Source of the DNA: Arenicola marina
Lineage: Eukaryota; Annelida; Polychaeta; Arenicolidae
NCBI GenBank assembly: GCA_964019135.1
Contig: OZ025249.1
Span: 33,121,759 to 33,185,758 of the forward strand
Direction of reading: 5' to 3'
Length of the DNA: 64,000 nucleotides
How positions within the stretch are numbered: the stretch's first letter is position 1; each line of letters starts with the position of its first letter. Under the pieces are notes generated by a model, which made no database searches, had not been told where the DNA came from, and worked only from the letters and a program-made list of their open reading frames with translations. The translations under genes and the position numbers were made by a program. Below are positions 22,700 through 34,140 of this stretch, in pieces.

Positions 22700-23238
22700 A
22701 GTTGAAAGCGTTCGTGCCACGATTTCGTCTTGCTCAGAGTTAACTTGGTTTAGGGAATGTAACCAAATAACAATTTGTTTTAATGGGAGTTTACATTGTT
22801 TTTATTTCCGATATCACTATAAACGCGTTCGTCAAAGTATCAAAAGTGAGATCCGGCGGGTTTATTTCTGGGAGCATTGCATTTGAGTGTTATTTAAAAC
22901 TTCTCCAATGATGTCACAAGATTGACATGTGAGCTTTGATGCAGTGCGTTTGATCTGTGGTCGAGAGCGTGTATTGTTTTTATGGTTGAATGCGTTTCGT
23001 TGAGTTCAAGCCAATGAGCAGAGAGAATCTGAGTCTCAATATAAAAGCACATGCGTTTGTATTCCCCTTTGACGTCACTTTCCTCGTTGGCAAAAGTTAA
23101 ATTGATAGGTGCGAAAACAAGTGGAAAATGTATGCCCTTCTACTATTTGGGGCTTTGCAGCTCGATAATGTAAGCGTGGAAACACAGCAGATTAATATGA
23201 GCTAAAGTTGTTTTGGCGTGGCACGAACACTTTAACTG
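22700..23238. mobile_element. Possible MITE-like element with diverged terminal inverted repeats
   Basis: GTTGAAAGCGTTCGTGCCAC at the left pairs with GTGGCACGAACACTTTAACT at the right, about 18 of 22 positions. The span is about 540 bp. No target duplication is clear. Confidence 0.4.
23011..23169 (+). promoter_or_regulatory. Putative core promoter and short first exon
   Basis: CCAAT at 23011, TATAAAAG at 23040-23047, an initiator-like TCACTTT at 23075-23081 and a TGACGTCA-type site at 23070-23077. An ATG at 23128 opens MYALLLFGALQLDN, a hydrophobic signal-peptide-like start, and reaches a consensus 5' splice site AAT|GTAAGC at 23169/23170 in phase 0. All elements are visible, but no second exon could be found and the whole lies inside the possible MITE-like element, so chance is a real alternative. 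Confidence 0.22.
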
Positions 23239-23484
23239 ATTGTCCAAGCCGGTCTGGACGAATATGGTGCCGCCCGATCACCATTGCTCCAGTTGCATAA
23301 ATTAACGCAGTTTCCATATAAGCAGTAAACTATTTAGCTACAAAGACAGAAACATCATCAGGGAGAGAGAGAAGAGACGGACGCTGTGGAGCAGTGAAGG
23401 CAGAAGCACGCCGGGCGGGGGTCTGACGTCGCCATCATCACTCACAACGGGGTTCCCGTGTATGGGTCTGGAATGGGGGATCCA

Positions 23485-23638
23485 GTATCCAGTGTCGATT
23501 TTTCAAAATTGTTAGTGTCGAATGTCAATTATTTATGACGTTCCGTGTCACTTTTTGGCTAAGTTTAGTGTCGTTTTTTTAAATCTGTGTCGCTGTCGCT
23601 TTTTAAGACCCTCAGTGTCAGAATTCGGGGGTCAATGT
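23485..23638. repeat. GTGTCG-rich dispersed repeat, copy in unit 2
   Basis: Shares TTTTTGGCTAAGTTTAGTGT and TCGCTGTCGCTTTTTAAGA with 55500-55690; shorter relatives lie at 19846-19950 and 52871-53020. Confidence 0.8.
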
Positions 23639-23718
23639 CTGTGGCCATGTCTATCGCACGATAACGATCCCATATCCTTCTTCGTAAAGGTTAGGGGGTT
23701 ACCCCTTTGGACATGACT
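23639..23718 (+). mobile_element. SINE (CCAA-tail family), 5' fragment
   Basis: Matches the body of the SINE at 38682-38932 from the GTGGCCATGTCT word to TTTGGACATGACT. The tRNA-like head is missing. The rest of the body resumes at 25012 after a 1.3 kb insertion. Confidence 0.8.
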
Positions 23719-25011
23719 TAGCCATGAATCCATGGCTATGGTTGAAGAATAGTAGAACCATGTAGCATTCTATAGTGAAAAATCAACTTCACAAATTGAA
23801 TTGTTTAAAGCGGGTGCCCAACCTAATTTAATCGCGACCTGCACCGAACGTTAACATCTTAAAATAAAATTGACGAGTGTTAATGCTTCGTTTTGGCGGA
23901 CTGGTAAGGAGGAAAAAACTAAGGCAACCCGCCCCCAGCAAGGTCAAGCAGAGCGCCATTTTGCCGGGAGCAGTGACGCGCATTGTGACTATTCACGTGG
24001 CACCGCCTTACGTTATCACTCGCGGAGAGAGAGATCAGGGCCGCGATTTACAGATGAACAGCGGCAGTTTCAAGCCGCGCAGTAGACCATGATCTTAGTG
24101 GTTCATGGAAAAGTACCTTCCAAACAAATTGATATACGTCTTGCGACGAGTAACTCTGCAACAATGCCATGATTGGAGTTAGAATCGCAGCTATTTATAT
24201 TAGTGATGATCACGCGCTCTACTTTTGCTCACACAATAGGCGCAATTTCCGGTTTGAATGAATTAGAATATCGCTTCCTGATTGGCCAATCACGGACACA
24301 CCTCCAAAAAGGGCTGCCGCCCGAGTAGGCGGCGAAATCGTGCCCAGCGTCACTTCTAAGTTTTATTGTGAGCTATAGATAGGACGCAAAATTCTGTACA
24401 AAAAAATTTGGAGGATAGACAATTGGGTATTATATGAATCGGTAAAGCAGCGTTAGAGGCCAGACTAGCGGTTCCCTTTAAGTATAGCTTTCATAAATAG
24501 TTTCAATAATGTAATAGTACTTTTCTATATATAATTGCTGATGTATGAACTCTTCCCATGTTGTTAAAGTCTTCAAAATGAGCTATAATTGTCTCCTGGC
24601 AAAAAAAAATGGACAATAACATGCCACCATTTTTTTACAGGAAGTTGTTCACTGCACATGTGCAAGGTCATCACATGATATTATAAGCCATGCTAATTGG
24701 TTCATTGTTCAGGGACCCAGTCATCGGGTCAGTGAAAACACATGTTTTCATGTGAATTTCTGGTGACCGACTGGACTATTTTTGTCTTTCAAGAAAGGTT
24801 ACTTATGTGATTAGTCATTACTCGTCAGGAACTAATAAGAAAAGGATTAAGGGTTGTTTCTGTTATAAAACTTTTCCCACGGCAAAGGTGAATCAGAGCT
24901 ACACTTGGTCAGAATCAAACAACCCTGAAATGGGGTTGTTCCAGAGCAGAATTTTACTATGCAATGCGACTAGGCTGTGTTTCAGCCCACACAGCCTAGG
25001 GTTATGGGCGA
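23719..25011. mobile_element. 1.29 kb insertion splitting a SINE, flanked by 9 bp direct repeat GACATGACT
   Basis: GACATGACT occurs at 23710-23718 and 25012-25020 and only once in the uninterrupted SINE copies. The insert starts TAGCCATGAATCC and ends TTATGGGCGA. An 8-9 bp target duplication would suit a hAT-like element, but terminal inverted repeats are weak. It contains a repeat (24625-25010) also found at 63299-63695. It has no long ORF. Confidence 0.65.
24625..25010. repeat. Dispersed repeat X, copy 1
   Basis: Diverged but collinear with 63299-63695; shared words include TGTGCAAGGTCATCACATGA, TTACTTATGTGATTAGTCAT and TGTTATAAAACTTTTCCCA. It ends with an 11 bp perfect hairpin CTAGGCTGTGT...ACACAGCCTAG (24970-24999). 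Confidence 0.85.
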
Positions 25012-25105
25012 GACATGACTCCCCTCTTCCTTCCTTCTCCCATTGCCGCGATTTGATCAAAAGTGGTTAAAGCGTCCTAAATATACAACCAACCAACCAA
25101 CCAAC
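25012..25105 (+). mobile_element. SINE (CCAA-tail family), 3' fragment with tail
   Basis: Continues the fragment at 23639-23718: CCCCTCTTCCTTCCTTCTCC, then GTGGTTAAAGCGTCC and a (CCAA)n tail at 25087-25105. Confidence 0.8.
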
Positions 25106-26578
25106 ATAACATACTAAAAGTTGACCAAGCCCCCTCCCCCTACCCCCCTCTCGCTATCACGCTCACTCTCTACATTTCACGCTTCTCACCAATGAATGTT
25201 ATCCAGCCAACAGGTCCCACGATATTATATATTGTCAATATTATTTGGAGTTCCCATTGCTAAGAAGACTCACAACTGACAATGGCGGTAGAATCTCTTA
25301 TGCCTCGGTTAATATTATCTCGTGAACCGCATTTCGGGATCGAGGTCTTTATTCCGTAGTTGGAGGGTGCAAGAGCCGCGAAAGCAGATGGCTGGCGGAA
25401 GAATAGACCAATCGCTACTCCGAGACTAAGCCCCCCGCCCACGCATGAGTTCCTTAATCGTGGGTATGAAATTGACAATCATAGCGGATGGTAGGTACAA
25501 GTGAGAAGTACTCATTTCTGAAACTAACAAGAAAGTGACATGGGGCTCCGTTTGTCCGACTTGCTTGTGGGACATAACGTACACGAAAGCCGTTTTTCAC
25601 CACGTGCTTGGATAACAGCAACAGTGACGTCAGCGAATGATTGACAGCCTGGATCGGAGTATTGTTTGGCAGAGGTTAGGGTTAGGGTTAGGGTTAGGGT
25701 TAGGGTTAGGGTTATGTTTGTTTGCAATGACTGGATTTCACGGCCGCGAGAAGCCAGGGTCGTAAGCGGGCAGCCTATACCAATGGCGCCTAAGCGTGTT
25801 GGTCGCCATCAGTGGGCGCTTCGTTCGGGATTTCACGACTATATACTGTATACAGCGGACTTGGTTCGGGAGACAGCGCTCTCACCCTTAGACTGAGGCT
25901 TGTTACTCCCTGTACACATTACCTCCACTTGGGGGGTCTCTCTCTAGTGGGAGGGACGGTCCCTCTCGTCTGACCCCCCCCCCCCTCCAGAACCTAAATC
26001 CTGCGTCCAACCCCGGAGCCAGTAAACCATCACCACCCCTAACATGGAGAGAAGTGCCAATTATGCCCATGAGTAGGCGCTCTATACCGACTGCTGAGGA
26101 CTTACTTCCATCGATTAGATGGGGCTAGGGGTACAGGCAACGCGCCCGTCTTACTGATGAAGCTGGACCCCACAGGACATGCCATTTTCCGGCGCCTGCA
26201 GCCTGTAGGCAATTTATGGCGGTAAAACGGGTAAGGGATTTTGAAATCGGTGACGTGTGTGTGTATTGGAGCAGTTCCAGTGGAGTAAAAATGAACTTTC
26301 AAGACAAAATGTCGTTCCAAAATTCGCTGAAAAAAACCGTTAAAAAGTAACCAAACTAGGTGTCTATTTTGGCTATTTTCCCGGTTAGAGCGCGTCATTG
26401 TTAGCTGCTTAAATGCCGACTACCTACGTCCATTATTAAGCGGTTTGATCATATAGCTTTCCATATTTTCCCATAGGCTCATGATTGGTCAGCAAAGCGG
26501 AAGAATTCGGTCTGCTACGGCGCCTGCAAATACTGACTTGATTTTCGTCAATATTAAGTCGTTGATAATCGTCATTAA
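25106..26578. repeat. Segmental duplication S, copy 2
   Basis: Collinear with 38933-40395 and, more diverged, 57173-59215. It contains an interstitial telomere-like tract and a poly-C run at 25974-25985. A minus ORF at 26102-26398 is shared with S3, but nearly all differences change amino acids. Confidence 0.88.
25676..25711 (+). repeat. Interstitial telomeric repeat, six perfect TTAGGG
   Basis: Six perfect hexamers followed by TTATG. The same site has TTAGTG x2 plus TTAGGG x3 in S3 (39469-39498) and none in S4 (near 58073). Confidence 0.97.
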
Positions 26579-27589
26579 GGTAAGGAGAATGCCCATGTAA
26601 CAGTACATTCTTGAAAAAGAATGTACGAGACGCAAGCCGCGTACATATCTTTTCAAGAATGAACTGTTACACGGGTATTCTCTGACTTAAAGTACGGTCA
26701 CTGAGCCTCACCTGGTCCATGTAGCGTGAATAAGAGTTCTTTTAAGATGCACATTGCATCTCTCGCTTCCGAAACCAATAAAATAGCTGACTGAAGTCTG
26801 TTCATATTCTATCTGAGAATCCACGAAATGTATTGTTGTGGCAATGGTAAACTTGAGTCATACGTGAGCTAAGCTGAAACAGTGGTTCGCCCTGACATGG
26901 AAGAACGTCGGACGCTGCAGCCACAAGTCAGTTTAGTACATCTTCAGATTGTAAGAATGAAGTCGTGTTTCGCATCAAGACGCGTAGGCCTCTTCGCATG
27001 GATTATGTGTCATTATACAGACGATAATGGTCATTTGAATGTGGAATATGATACAATCGTTCAAATTATTAGATACTGAAAGGATATGATACGCAGAGAT
27101 ATTGCCATGGTGTTTGAAACAAGTAACACCCAGTGTGTTGTTGATGGATAGGATACGCTTTGCAACCGAGTTCTGTGGGATTCACGAGAAAGAAAAATGA
27201 TTTCTAGTGTCACTATAGGATATAAGGGAATGTCGGTATGTATTTTACATATGAATTACATATGATCTCAAATTCAGTTTTTAAAGTGGATTTTGTGATT
27301 TATGCTTGTTTTGATGAGAAATGTGTATCTGTTTTTGCTGGGGCTTTCCATCGGGCGTCAAGTTTCCAGTTCATCATCCATGGTGATTGTGACCTGTTTC
27401 AGACAAGCTCACTTATTGCTCATGATTGGCATTGACTGCGATTGTCGATTTCGTAACAGAAGAACGATTGTTCAACAGAAAGTTTTGTTGGTATCCGTGA
27501 GTCAATCGCAATTTATCAGCTCGCTAAAATAGTACATTCGTGAAAATTAATGTACAGTTTAGACAATAGAATGACGTCATAGCAGTACT
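26579..27589. mobile_element. 1,011 bp non-autonomous element flanked by TTAA, piggyBac/Kolobok-like
   Basis: TTAA at 26575-26578 and 27590-27593 flank the insert; sister sites in S3 (40355-40395) and S4 (near 59200) read GTCATTAATAAGTCG with one TTAA. TTAA duplication is the hallmark of piggyBac and Kolobok elements. The left end is a 43 bp foldback. A related AGTACATTCGTGAAAATTAA word lies near the right end at about 27533-27553. Classical terminal inverted repeats are not obvious. Short ORFs (26882-27079, 27238-27435) are unrecognised. Confidence 0.65.
26585..26682. repeat. Foldback with 43 bp arms and 12 nt loop
   Basis: Arms 26585-26627 and 26640-26682 pair with about five mismatches; shared cores include GTAACAGT and CATTCTTGAAAA. 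It lies at the left end of the TTAA-flanked element. Confidence 0.92.
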
Positions 27590-27599
27590 TTAATAAGTC

Positions 27600-28113
27600 G
27601 TATGAGGCTGAGGCCAGGGCTGAGACTGAGGCTGAGGCCGGGGCTGAGGCCGGGGCTGAGGCCGGAGCTGAGGCCGGGGTAGCCCGAAAACAAGACGTTA
27701 CAGTCGTAAGACAGTTAGGGGATGGGACGTCCCATCCCCTAACTGTCTTACGACTGTAACGTCTTGTTTTCAGGCTAAGGCCGGGGCTGAGGCCGGGGCT
27801 GCTAGGAGCTGAGGCCGGGGGTTGGGGCTGAGGCCGGGGCTAGGGCTGAGGCCGGGGCTGAGGCCGGGGCTGAAGTCGGGGCTGAAGCCGGGGGTTGGGG
27901 CTGAGGCCGGGGCTGAGGCTGGGGCTGAGGCTGGGGCTGAGGCCGGGGGTTGGAGCTGAGGCCGGGGCTGAAGCTGGCGCTGAGGCCGGGGCTGAGGCTA
28001 GGGCTGAGGCTGGGGCTGAGGCCGGGGCTGAGGCCGGGGCTGAGGCCGGGGCGGAGGCCGGGGCGGAGGCCGGGGCTGAGGCCGGGGCTGAGGCCGGGGC
28101 TGAGGCCGAGCCG
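27600..28113. repeat. GC-rich 12 bp minisatellite G2, interrupted by a palindrome
   Basis: Same GAGGCCGGGGCT unit as G1 but only about 0.5 kb. The run is broken by the palindromic insert at 27681-27776. Confidence 0.95.
27681..27776. mobile_element. 96 bp near-perfect palindrome inserted in minisatellite G2
   Basis: Left arm 27681-27728 and right arm 27729-27776 are reverse complements over 48 bp with a single mismatch and no spacer; the centre is GGGACGTCCC. The outer bases T27680 and A27777 also pair. The ends read AGCCCGAAAACAAGACG and CGTCTTGTTTTCAGGCT. It resembles a tiny foldback MITE; a TA target is possible but not proven. Confidence 0.93.
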
Positions 28114-28925
28114 TCAGCCTTCGTAACCTCATTGCGCTTTCCCTTTATATGTCAATCGTCTTTGACGTCTAAATAATGAATAATTATATAACTGTTGGGG
28201 GTTCGCTTTTTCTCTGTCATTTGAACGTGGGCCAGGGCGTGGAATACATAAACAATAAGAGCTTTTGAGGAGAAGTTCGATGCGTCTGTGTGGTGACAGA
28301 CGTTGGACATGGCGGAGCCATTGGGTTTTAAGAACCAATATACCGCATTGTGCGGATGTAATAAGGCCTTGATTGGCTTCACCAGCCGCTGCAGGAATCG
28401 GTTAATCGGGCTGAACAATGGTTTTACCTCCCAGCTTGTGAAATTTTGCGTAGACTTAGTCTGACATGAAGTTACGTTTCCCTACTGATTCGATTCCGAT
28501 GGCACATCGAAAGGATGTCAGCATATCTGAAATATTTCCATTTGATTGGTTATACGGTTGGTACCTCAAAATTACATCTGTGGCTCGCAAACGCAGTTGT
28601 CTGGCTTTGTCAGGTGTGTTTCGGATGTGCCATTGTCACGGTTAACTTATGTCGTTATGTGAGACTCCACCACAATGTAGGAATGGGCGCAGAGGTGATG
28701 TGGGTGGTCCATGTTCAAAATACTAACGAGTGTGGGTGGGGTGGGATGGGAATTGGTGGTTTGTTGCCGGCTTGGCAAACACAACAGACCGGCATGACGA
28801 GTCGATCGATATCTTGAAAGCCAACAAAGCTGGCAGGAAATTTTACCAATTCGCGTTCGCGCTTTATCCCTAACATTTGTATTCAACGTCCAACACAAAA
28901 CGACATTTAACGCTGCTCTATACAG
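28114..28925. repeat. Segmental duplication H, copy 2
   Basis: Collinear with H1 and H3 with small private indels, such as loss of CGCCCTGA near 28230 and an added GT near 28660. Confidence 0.9.
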
Positions 28926-28951
28926 ATATATATATATATATATATATATTT
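28926..28951. repeat. (TA)n microsatellite, uninterrupted
   Basis: Empty-site counterpart of the 7.5 kb insertion in unit 1. Confidence 0.9.
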
Positions 28952-31415
28952 GCGTGTGCACGCGTCATGACTTGTAATGGTCTTGTAATACAATGACATT
29001 TAATTGTATATTATTGTATATGTTGGACCCCCTGCCTCGGCTCACGACCCTCATTTCTCGCGCTGGAGGCAGACCGGAAGTAGTAGTTCTGATGGGCTAC
29101 TGGTGTCGTGCCCTGCACGTATACAAGCCATCCCAATCTGCTGGCGACGTCTCCCGCGTGGGGGGAGGGGGGAGGGACCACAGGACCCATAACAGAGGTC
29201 ACGTGACGTTTTAATTGATTGGACCGAGGTCAGTATTAACCATGGGGTATTATTGGATATGAAACTGATAACTGGGGATGGCATGCCGGGTGCGAATTGT
29301 AAGCCCTGGAGGCGCGGGGTCAGGCGGGACCGGAACTTCAAAGTGCAGGGTGTCACACTTTTATTATATGAAATGTAGGTTGTTATATGAACTGTGCGTG
29401 AGCGTGCCTGTGGTTAACAGGACCAGCATGCCCCCCCCCTCCCCCCCCACCAACACACACGTATGCTGACGTAACTGACACAATTGAGATAAAACCGACG
29501 TGCCTATGAACTCGAAAACGATGTTTTCCGGGAAGAGACGTAAAGACTGTACATGATATTCGCGCGCCATACGTGCCCCCCCCCCCCTCCCCCACCCTGC
29601 CTCCCCCCTGCACGCTGATGCAACGGGTGATCGTAAATGTGCGTATAACAACAATAATCCTTGTACAGCGGTGAGCCAACTTCATGCAGTTGGTGTCCAG
29701 CCAGTATTATTTATATTTATATTTCCAAAAAATTGTGACCGATTTAATTATGTTTTTTCTCTCTTCTCCGGCACGTCAGTACGGGTTAAAGTCGACCATA
29801 CATTTTGATATCTCAGTTAAATGGCCCCCTGGATCAACTCCTGAATCGACTGCAGAGGACCATCTTAAGAACCCTTATTTCCGGGTGATATTGACATTCT
29901 CAGCAAATCTCGATCTAGGCTAACTGCTGAAATGTCTCAGGTTTTTGTCTTTTTGTGTCTACTTGTTTGACTGCCGGCAAAGTGCAAAATAGTCAACTTT
30001 TGATACTGTGTTTGATATCGATTTGAAACGCACACACAGTTGACGCAGCTGTGGACGGCTGTCATGAGATCCTCTGCTGCATGGGTCAGGTAGCGGGGAA
30101 TACGAGCCATCGCCCACGGAGAGGGAGTGCCGCTATGACGCACTTCAGGCTAATTAAAATAAACTAAACTAAAGAAACTTCAACAAAAAGTAAGGATCAT
30201 TCGTGTGCACGCTAGGCCTAGGAACACGTATTTCACTTGCTTCAAGCTTTCTCTTCTTTCAAAGCCCATGACACGCTGTTATTTTCAACATGCACGTAAT
30301 TAGGCTTTGTGGCCAATGTGGATAAATCGATTAAAATGTGTATCGGCGATTCAATAAATATGACAGAACAAAAGATAACTTGTATAATGAGCTTGATTTA
30401 AGTCTCTTTTGCAACAGCCCTGCCCATATCATACGTTTAATATGATATGTCTAATAGTTGAATGTAGCATTGCTCTTCGACACGTTTGCACAAACGGGGG
30501 TGCGTTTAGGTCCTTTTCTCGGTATGATGATTCTGCTTATTTTGCACCCCGTTTGACTTTCAGAATAGAGTGCGTATACTCGCTCCTATCTACCACGAAA
30601 CATGCCTGATAAAAGCGACTCCTGCATTCACCACTTGTTGCCCTGGTTCTAATACGAACGGCTTGTTATGTAGCATGTGAAGCGCTACTGTTATGGGGGG
30701 GGGGGGCATTTGTCACTGGTAATAATTAGGCATCGCACATCAAGGCAAAGACGTTTTTTTTTTCTTCTGAGAAAATAAATACCTGTTGCCATATTAGAAA
30801 TGTTTACTTCGTTCTGCCGACGTTTGTTTTTCTATTCTATTCTACACCCCCAATCCCTCTCCTCCACTACCACCACCACCACCACCGCCATCATTACCAC
30901 CGAGAAATAGCCTTCAAGGAATTGGGCCTTGCGTTTCTTGAAATAATAACTTAATGGCCCTGACTGGTACGGTCGTGTTCTTTACAAGATGCCTTATAGC
31001 GAGCGCAAGCGAGCTCTTAAGGTAACATGCATGCATATTCAAAGTCCATTTCAAGCATAGGCTTAGCATATGTCACAAGCACGTGCACGGTATACTTCAT
31101 TCCGCCAAAGATATGCGTTATGGCAAGCCGAAGTGAGATTAATTTTGAATAATTATCTAGATGTACCCACTCGGAATATCTGAATTAATAAATATACGCT
31201 CGCATTTTTTTAGGTCACACCTATCAATATTATATGCTTGTATGCTATATCGGGCAATGTCGTCTCTTTTTTAACTTTAGTTACCTATGTCCAAACATTA
31301 CAAAAACATTCAATACTAGCCAAACTACCAGTGACGTTGACGAGTGATCAAATGCAAAAAAAGGAGCAAAACGTGGATAGCCACGATACAATTTGTTCAA
31401 GGAATATTCCCTCTA
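28952..31415. repeat. Segmental duplication I-J-K, copy 2, with internal deletion
   Basis: Collinear with I1 and I3 up to CTACTGTTATG at 30695. It then jumps through a poly-G run to CATTTGTCACTGGTAATAAT at 30708, which in unit 3 lies about 1.45 kb further on. J is therefore missing. It also has a private C-run and about 300 bp at 29575-29880 absent from I1 and I3. Confidence 0.85.
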
Positions 31416-31985
31416 ATATGCCGACACTACCCGAGGAGTTCCGACACTGACCAAAAGTGCCGATAGTGACCTAAAAGAGCTGGCATTAACCGAGGAGTGC
31501 CGACAGTGACCGAGGAGTGCCGACAGTGTCCGATGAGTGCCGATAGTGTCCGATGAGTGCCGACAGTGACCTAACAGAGCCGAAAATGACCATAAAGGGC
31601 CGACAGTGTCCGAGGAGCGCCGACAGTGACCGAGGAGTGCTGACAGTGGTCAAAGAGTGCCGACACTGACCGAAAAATGCCGACAGTTCCCGAGGAGTGC
31701 CGATAGTGTCCGATGAGTGCCGACAGTGGTCTAGGAGTGCCGACAGTGACCGAGGAGTGCTAATAGTGGTCGAGGAGTGCCGACAGTGACCGAGGAGTAC
31801 CGACAGTGACCTAACAGAGCCGACAATGACCGAAAAGTGCCCACAGTGACCGAGTAGTGACGACACTGACCGAGGAGTGCCGACAGTGACCGACGAGTAC
31901 CGACAGTGACCGAGGAGTGCCGACAGTGACCGAGGAGAGCCAATAGTGACCTAAAAGAGCCGACAGTGACCGAACTGATGTCGGT
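31416..31985. repeat. 20 bp minisatellite L2, about 28 copies
   Basis: Same unit as L1. It lacks the last three or four units of L1 and L3 (GACTGCCGACAGTGACAGAG type). Confidence 0.95.
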
Positions 31986-32949
31986 GACATACAGAATTTA
32001 CATCGAAACACTTGGGTGCGTAACCTAGCATACTTGAAGCTGGCGCAAATCATATCTAACAGGATTTGTTTTGTTTCCCTGTTGTGACATCAAATCTCCA
32101 CATTTGAAATATGCGGCCTGCATGTGATGCGCAGTCTTGATGAAGCTACTTGATAGTTTCTACCCTGCCATTGAGAAGCAGGGTAAGAATTCCACGTAAA
32201 CATGCTTAGTTTCGCTTAGTGTGCTAAGAGTTCCAAGAGCCTACAGTTGCTTGACACAGGACCAACCATGCTGATGGACAATGCTATCGTCAGACCCATA
32301 GGAGAGACCCACACACCCCAGTGGCTCTATCTGTCGATCGTCACGGCCGTCCCGCGTAACTCCTCATAATACTTACCCTGGCTCTGCAACTGTTCAGCTA
32401 CGCCCCCAGGGGATACCCTCCAAAAACCTTTGAAAACGCGCCTCTGATTGGCAATTAGTCAAGGTTTGCAGGTGACACAGAATGCCGCCACCCCCCCCCC
32501 TCCCTCCGCCCACACGCCCCCCCCCCCCTCCGCCGCCCCACTCCGGTCCTTGGGGGTAACTTCTCAGCGTCGGTGGCTTCAAAACCCAATTCGCCTTCAG
32601 GTTCCGTTTACCTGTCCGGGGTGAACCTCGGGGGTTAGGGACTAGTTGCCAGTTGCCAAGGACACGGCCATCCAAAGGTAATGTGGGTTCGGGGGAAGCA
32701 TAAACCGTATTAATTCCTGCTGACTTTCATCCCACACGCCGACAAGTCGCTTCTCCCGTCGCCCTTGCACGCCATCTCTCTGCCGTGGAAGGGTCGATGC
32801 GACCTTCGGCGACGCACGCCTCGACGCAGTGTCCGGAGATTTAGGCAATTATCTCAGGCTTCAACAGTGTGTCAGGTGACTTGGCCCGCGCCACCGCTAT
32901 ACCCCCCCCCCCCGGCATTCCCCCGACCGCCAGAGGAGCCACACGGTGC
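31986..32949. repeat. Segmental duplication M, copy 2
   Basis: Close to M3. The 8 bp hairpin is at 32161-32185. A stretch of about 60 bp after the C-run at 32903 is missing compared with M1 and M3. Confidence 0.88.
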
Positions 32950-33310
32950 TTGGCACCATGGAGAATTATATCATGGTTACTGAAAGGACGCCATGGTTAC
33001 TGCAAGGACACCATGGTTACTGCAAGGTCACCTTAGTTACCGTAATGACACCATGGTTACTGAAAGGACGCCATGGTTACTGCGAGGACACCGTGGTTAC
33101 CGTAATGACACCATAGTTACCGTAAGGACACCATAGTTACCGTAAGGACATCATGGATAATCATATCATGGTTACCGTACTGACACCATGGTTACTGCGA
33201 GGACACCGTGGTTACCGTAATGACACCATGATTACTGCGAGGATACCGTGGTTGCCGTAATGACACCATGGTTACCGTAAGGACACCATGGAGAATGACA
33301 CCATGGTTAC
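32950..33310. repeat. 20 bp minisatellite N2, about 17 copies
   Basis: Same family as N1 with more copies; includes GTTACTGCGAGGACACCGTG variants not seen in N1. Confidence 0.92.
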
Positions 33311-34140
33311 CGCAATGATAATACGGTTGATTACAATGACACCAGATTGACTACGAAGATAACACGATTGACTACAATGACCCCAGATTGACGACAAAGA
33401 TAACATAGGTTGGCCGGATTGACTGCTGCTTACAGCACTGTAACCGTATGGTGCTTACAGTAAAACAATGTTCCTACAGTAACACAATGTTACCCACGGT
33501 AACACCATAATTCCTACAGAAACACCATGCTACCTACATTAAAACCATGCTGCCTACGGTAACATCACATGCCAAAAACTGATTTATTCTTCAAACCATT
33601 CAACCTTTCATTTGATTTCGGAAAATGACGGTCAAAGAAATATTCCATTATCCAGTCCAGACGATGTCGCTGTTGCTCAGCCACCAAGTGGATAAGCGCT
33701 GACACCCGGCAGACAGACAGTGGCGGAAGTGACATGGCGGCGGCAACATGACCTTTATACGTTGGAAGTTGTTGGCTAATGCATTTGAAACCTTAAAAGG
33801 GGGACCCTCTAAAAAAAAACTTTATATGATGATGTAGGGATTTCTAATAAATTATGAGATATTTAATATATGCGTATGCAAGACGACATATTAAATCCAA
33901 TGAGCAATGATGAGGAAGTCGACCTCCGTGATAAGAGGCAAGCAAAACACTAATAGTGTTCAGATGGGATATACAGGGCTAGTTAATACCCGTATTAACA
34001 TTAAGTCATTGGTGAGATTTACAGGGCTGATGAATTATAACGTAATCTCTATTTCGCACGATAAATACGTCCAAAACGGGCGCCAAAAGTCTAAAAGTAA
34101 GTGTAACCCGCATTCGCAAAAATATCTGTTCGTTCACAAC
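33311..34140. repeat. Segmental duplication O, copy 2
   Basis: Collinear with O1 and O3; carries an extra 30-60 bp near 33330-33390 and 33980-34020. Confidence 0.85.

Larger units (their letters stand above)
22561..23484. other. Sequence private to unit 2, between F2 and the split SINE
   Basis: No sister copy exists in the window. It contains the inverted-repeat pair 22700-22722 / 23215-23238 and the putative promoter at 23011-23081. One 65 aa ORF (22689-22886) is not recognised. Confidence 0.6.

Noticed and set aside
26102-26398. Minus-strand 98 aa ORF shared by S2 and S3
   Set aside because: About 93% DNA identity gives only about 85% protein identity, the reverse of purifying selection, and S4 does not preserve it.
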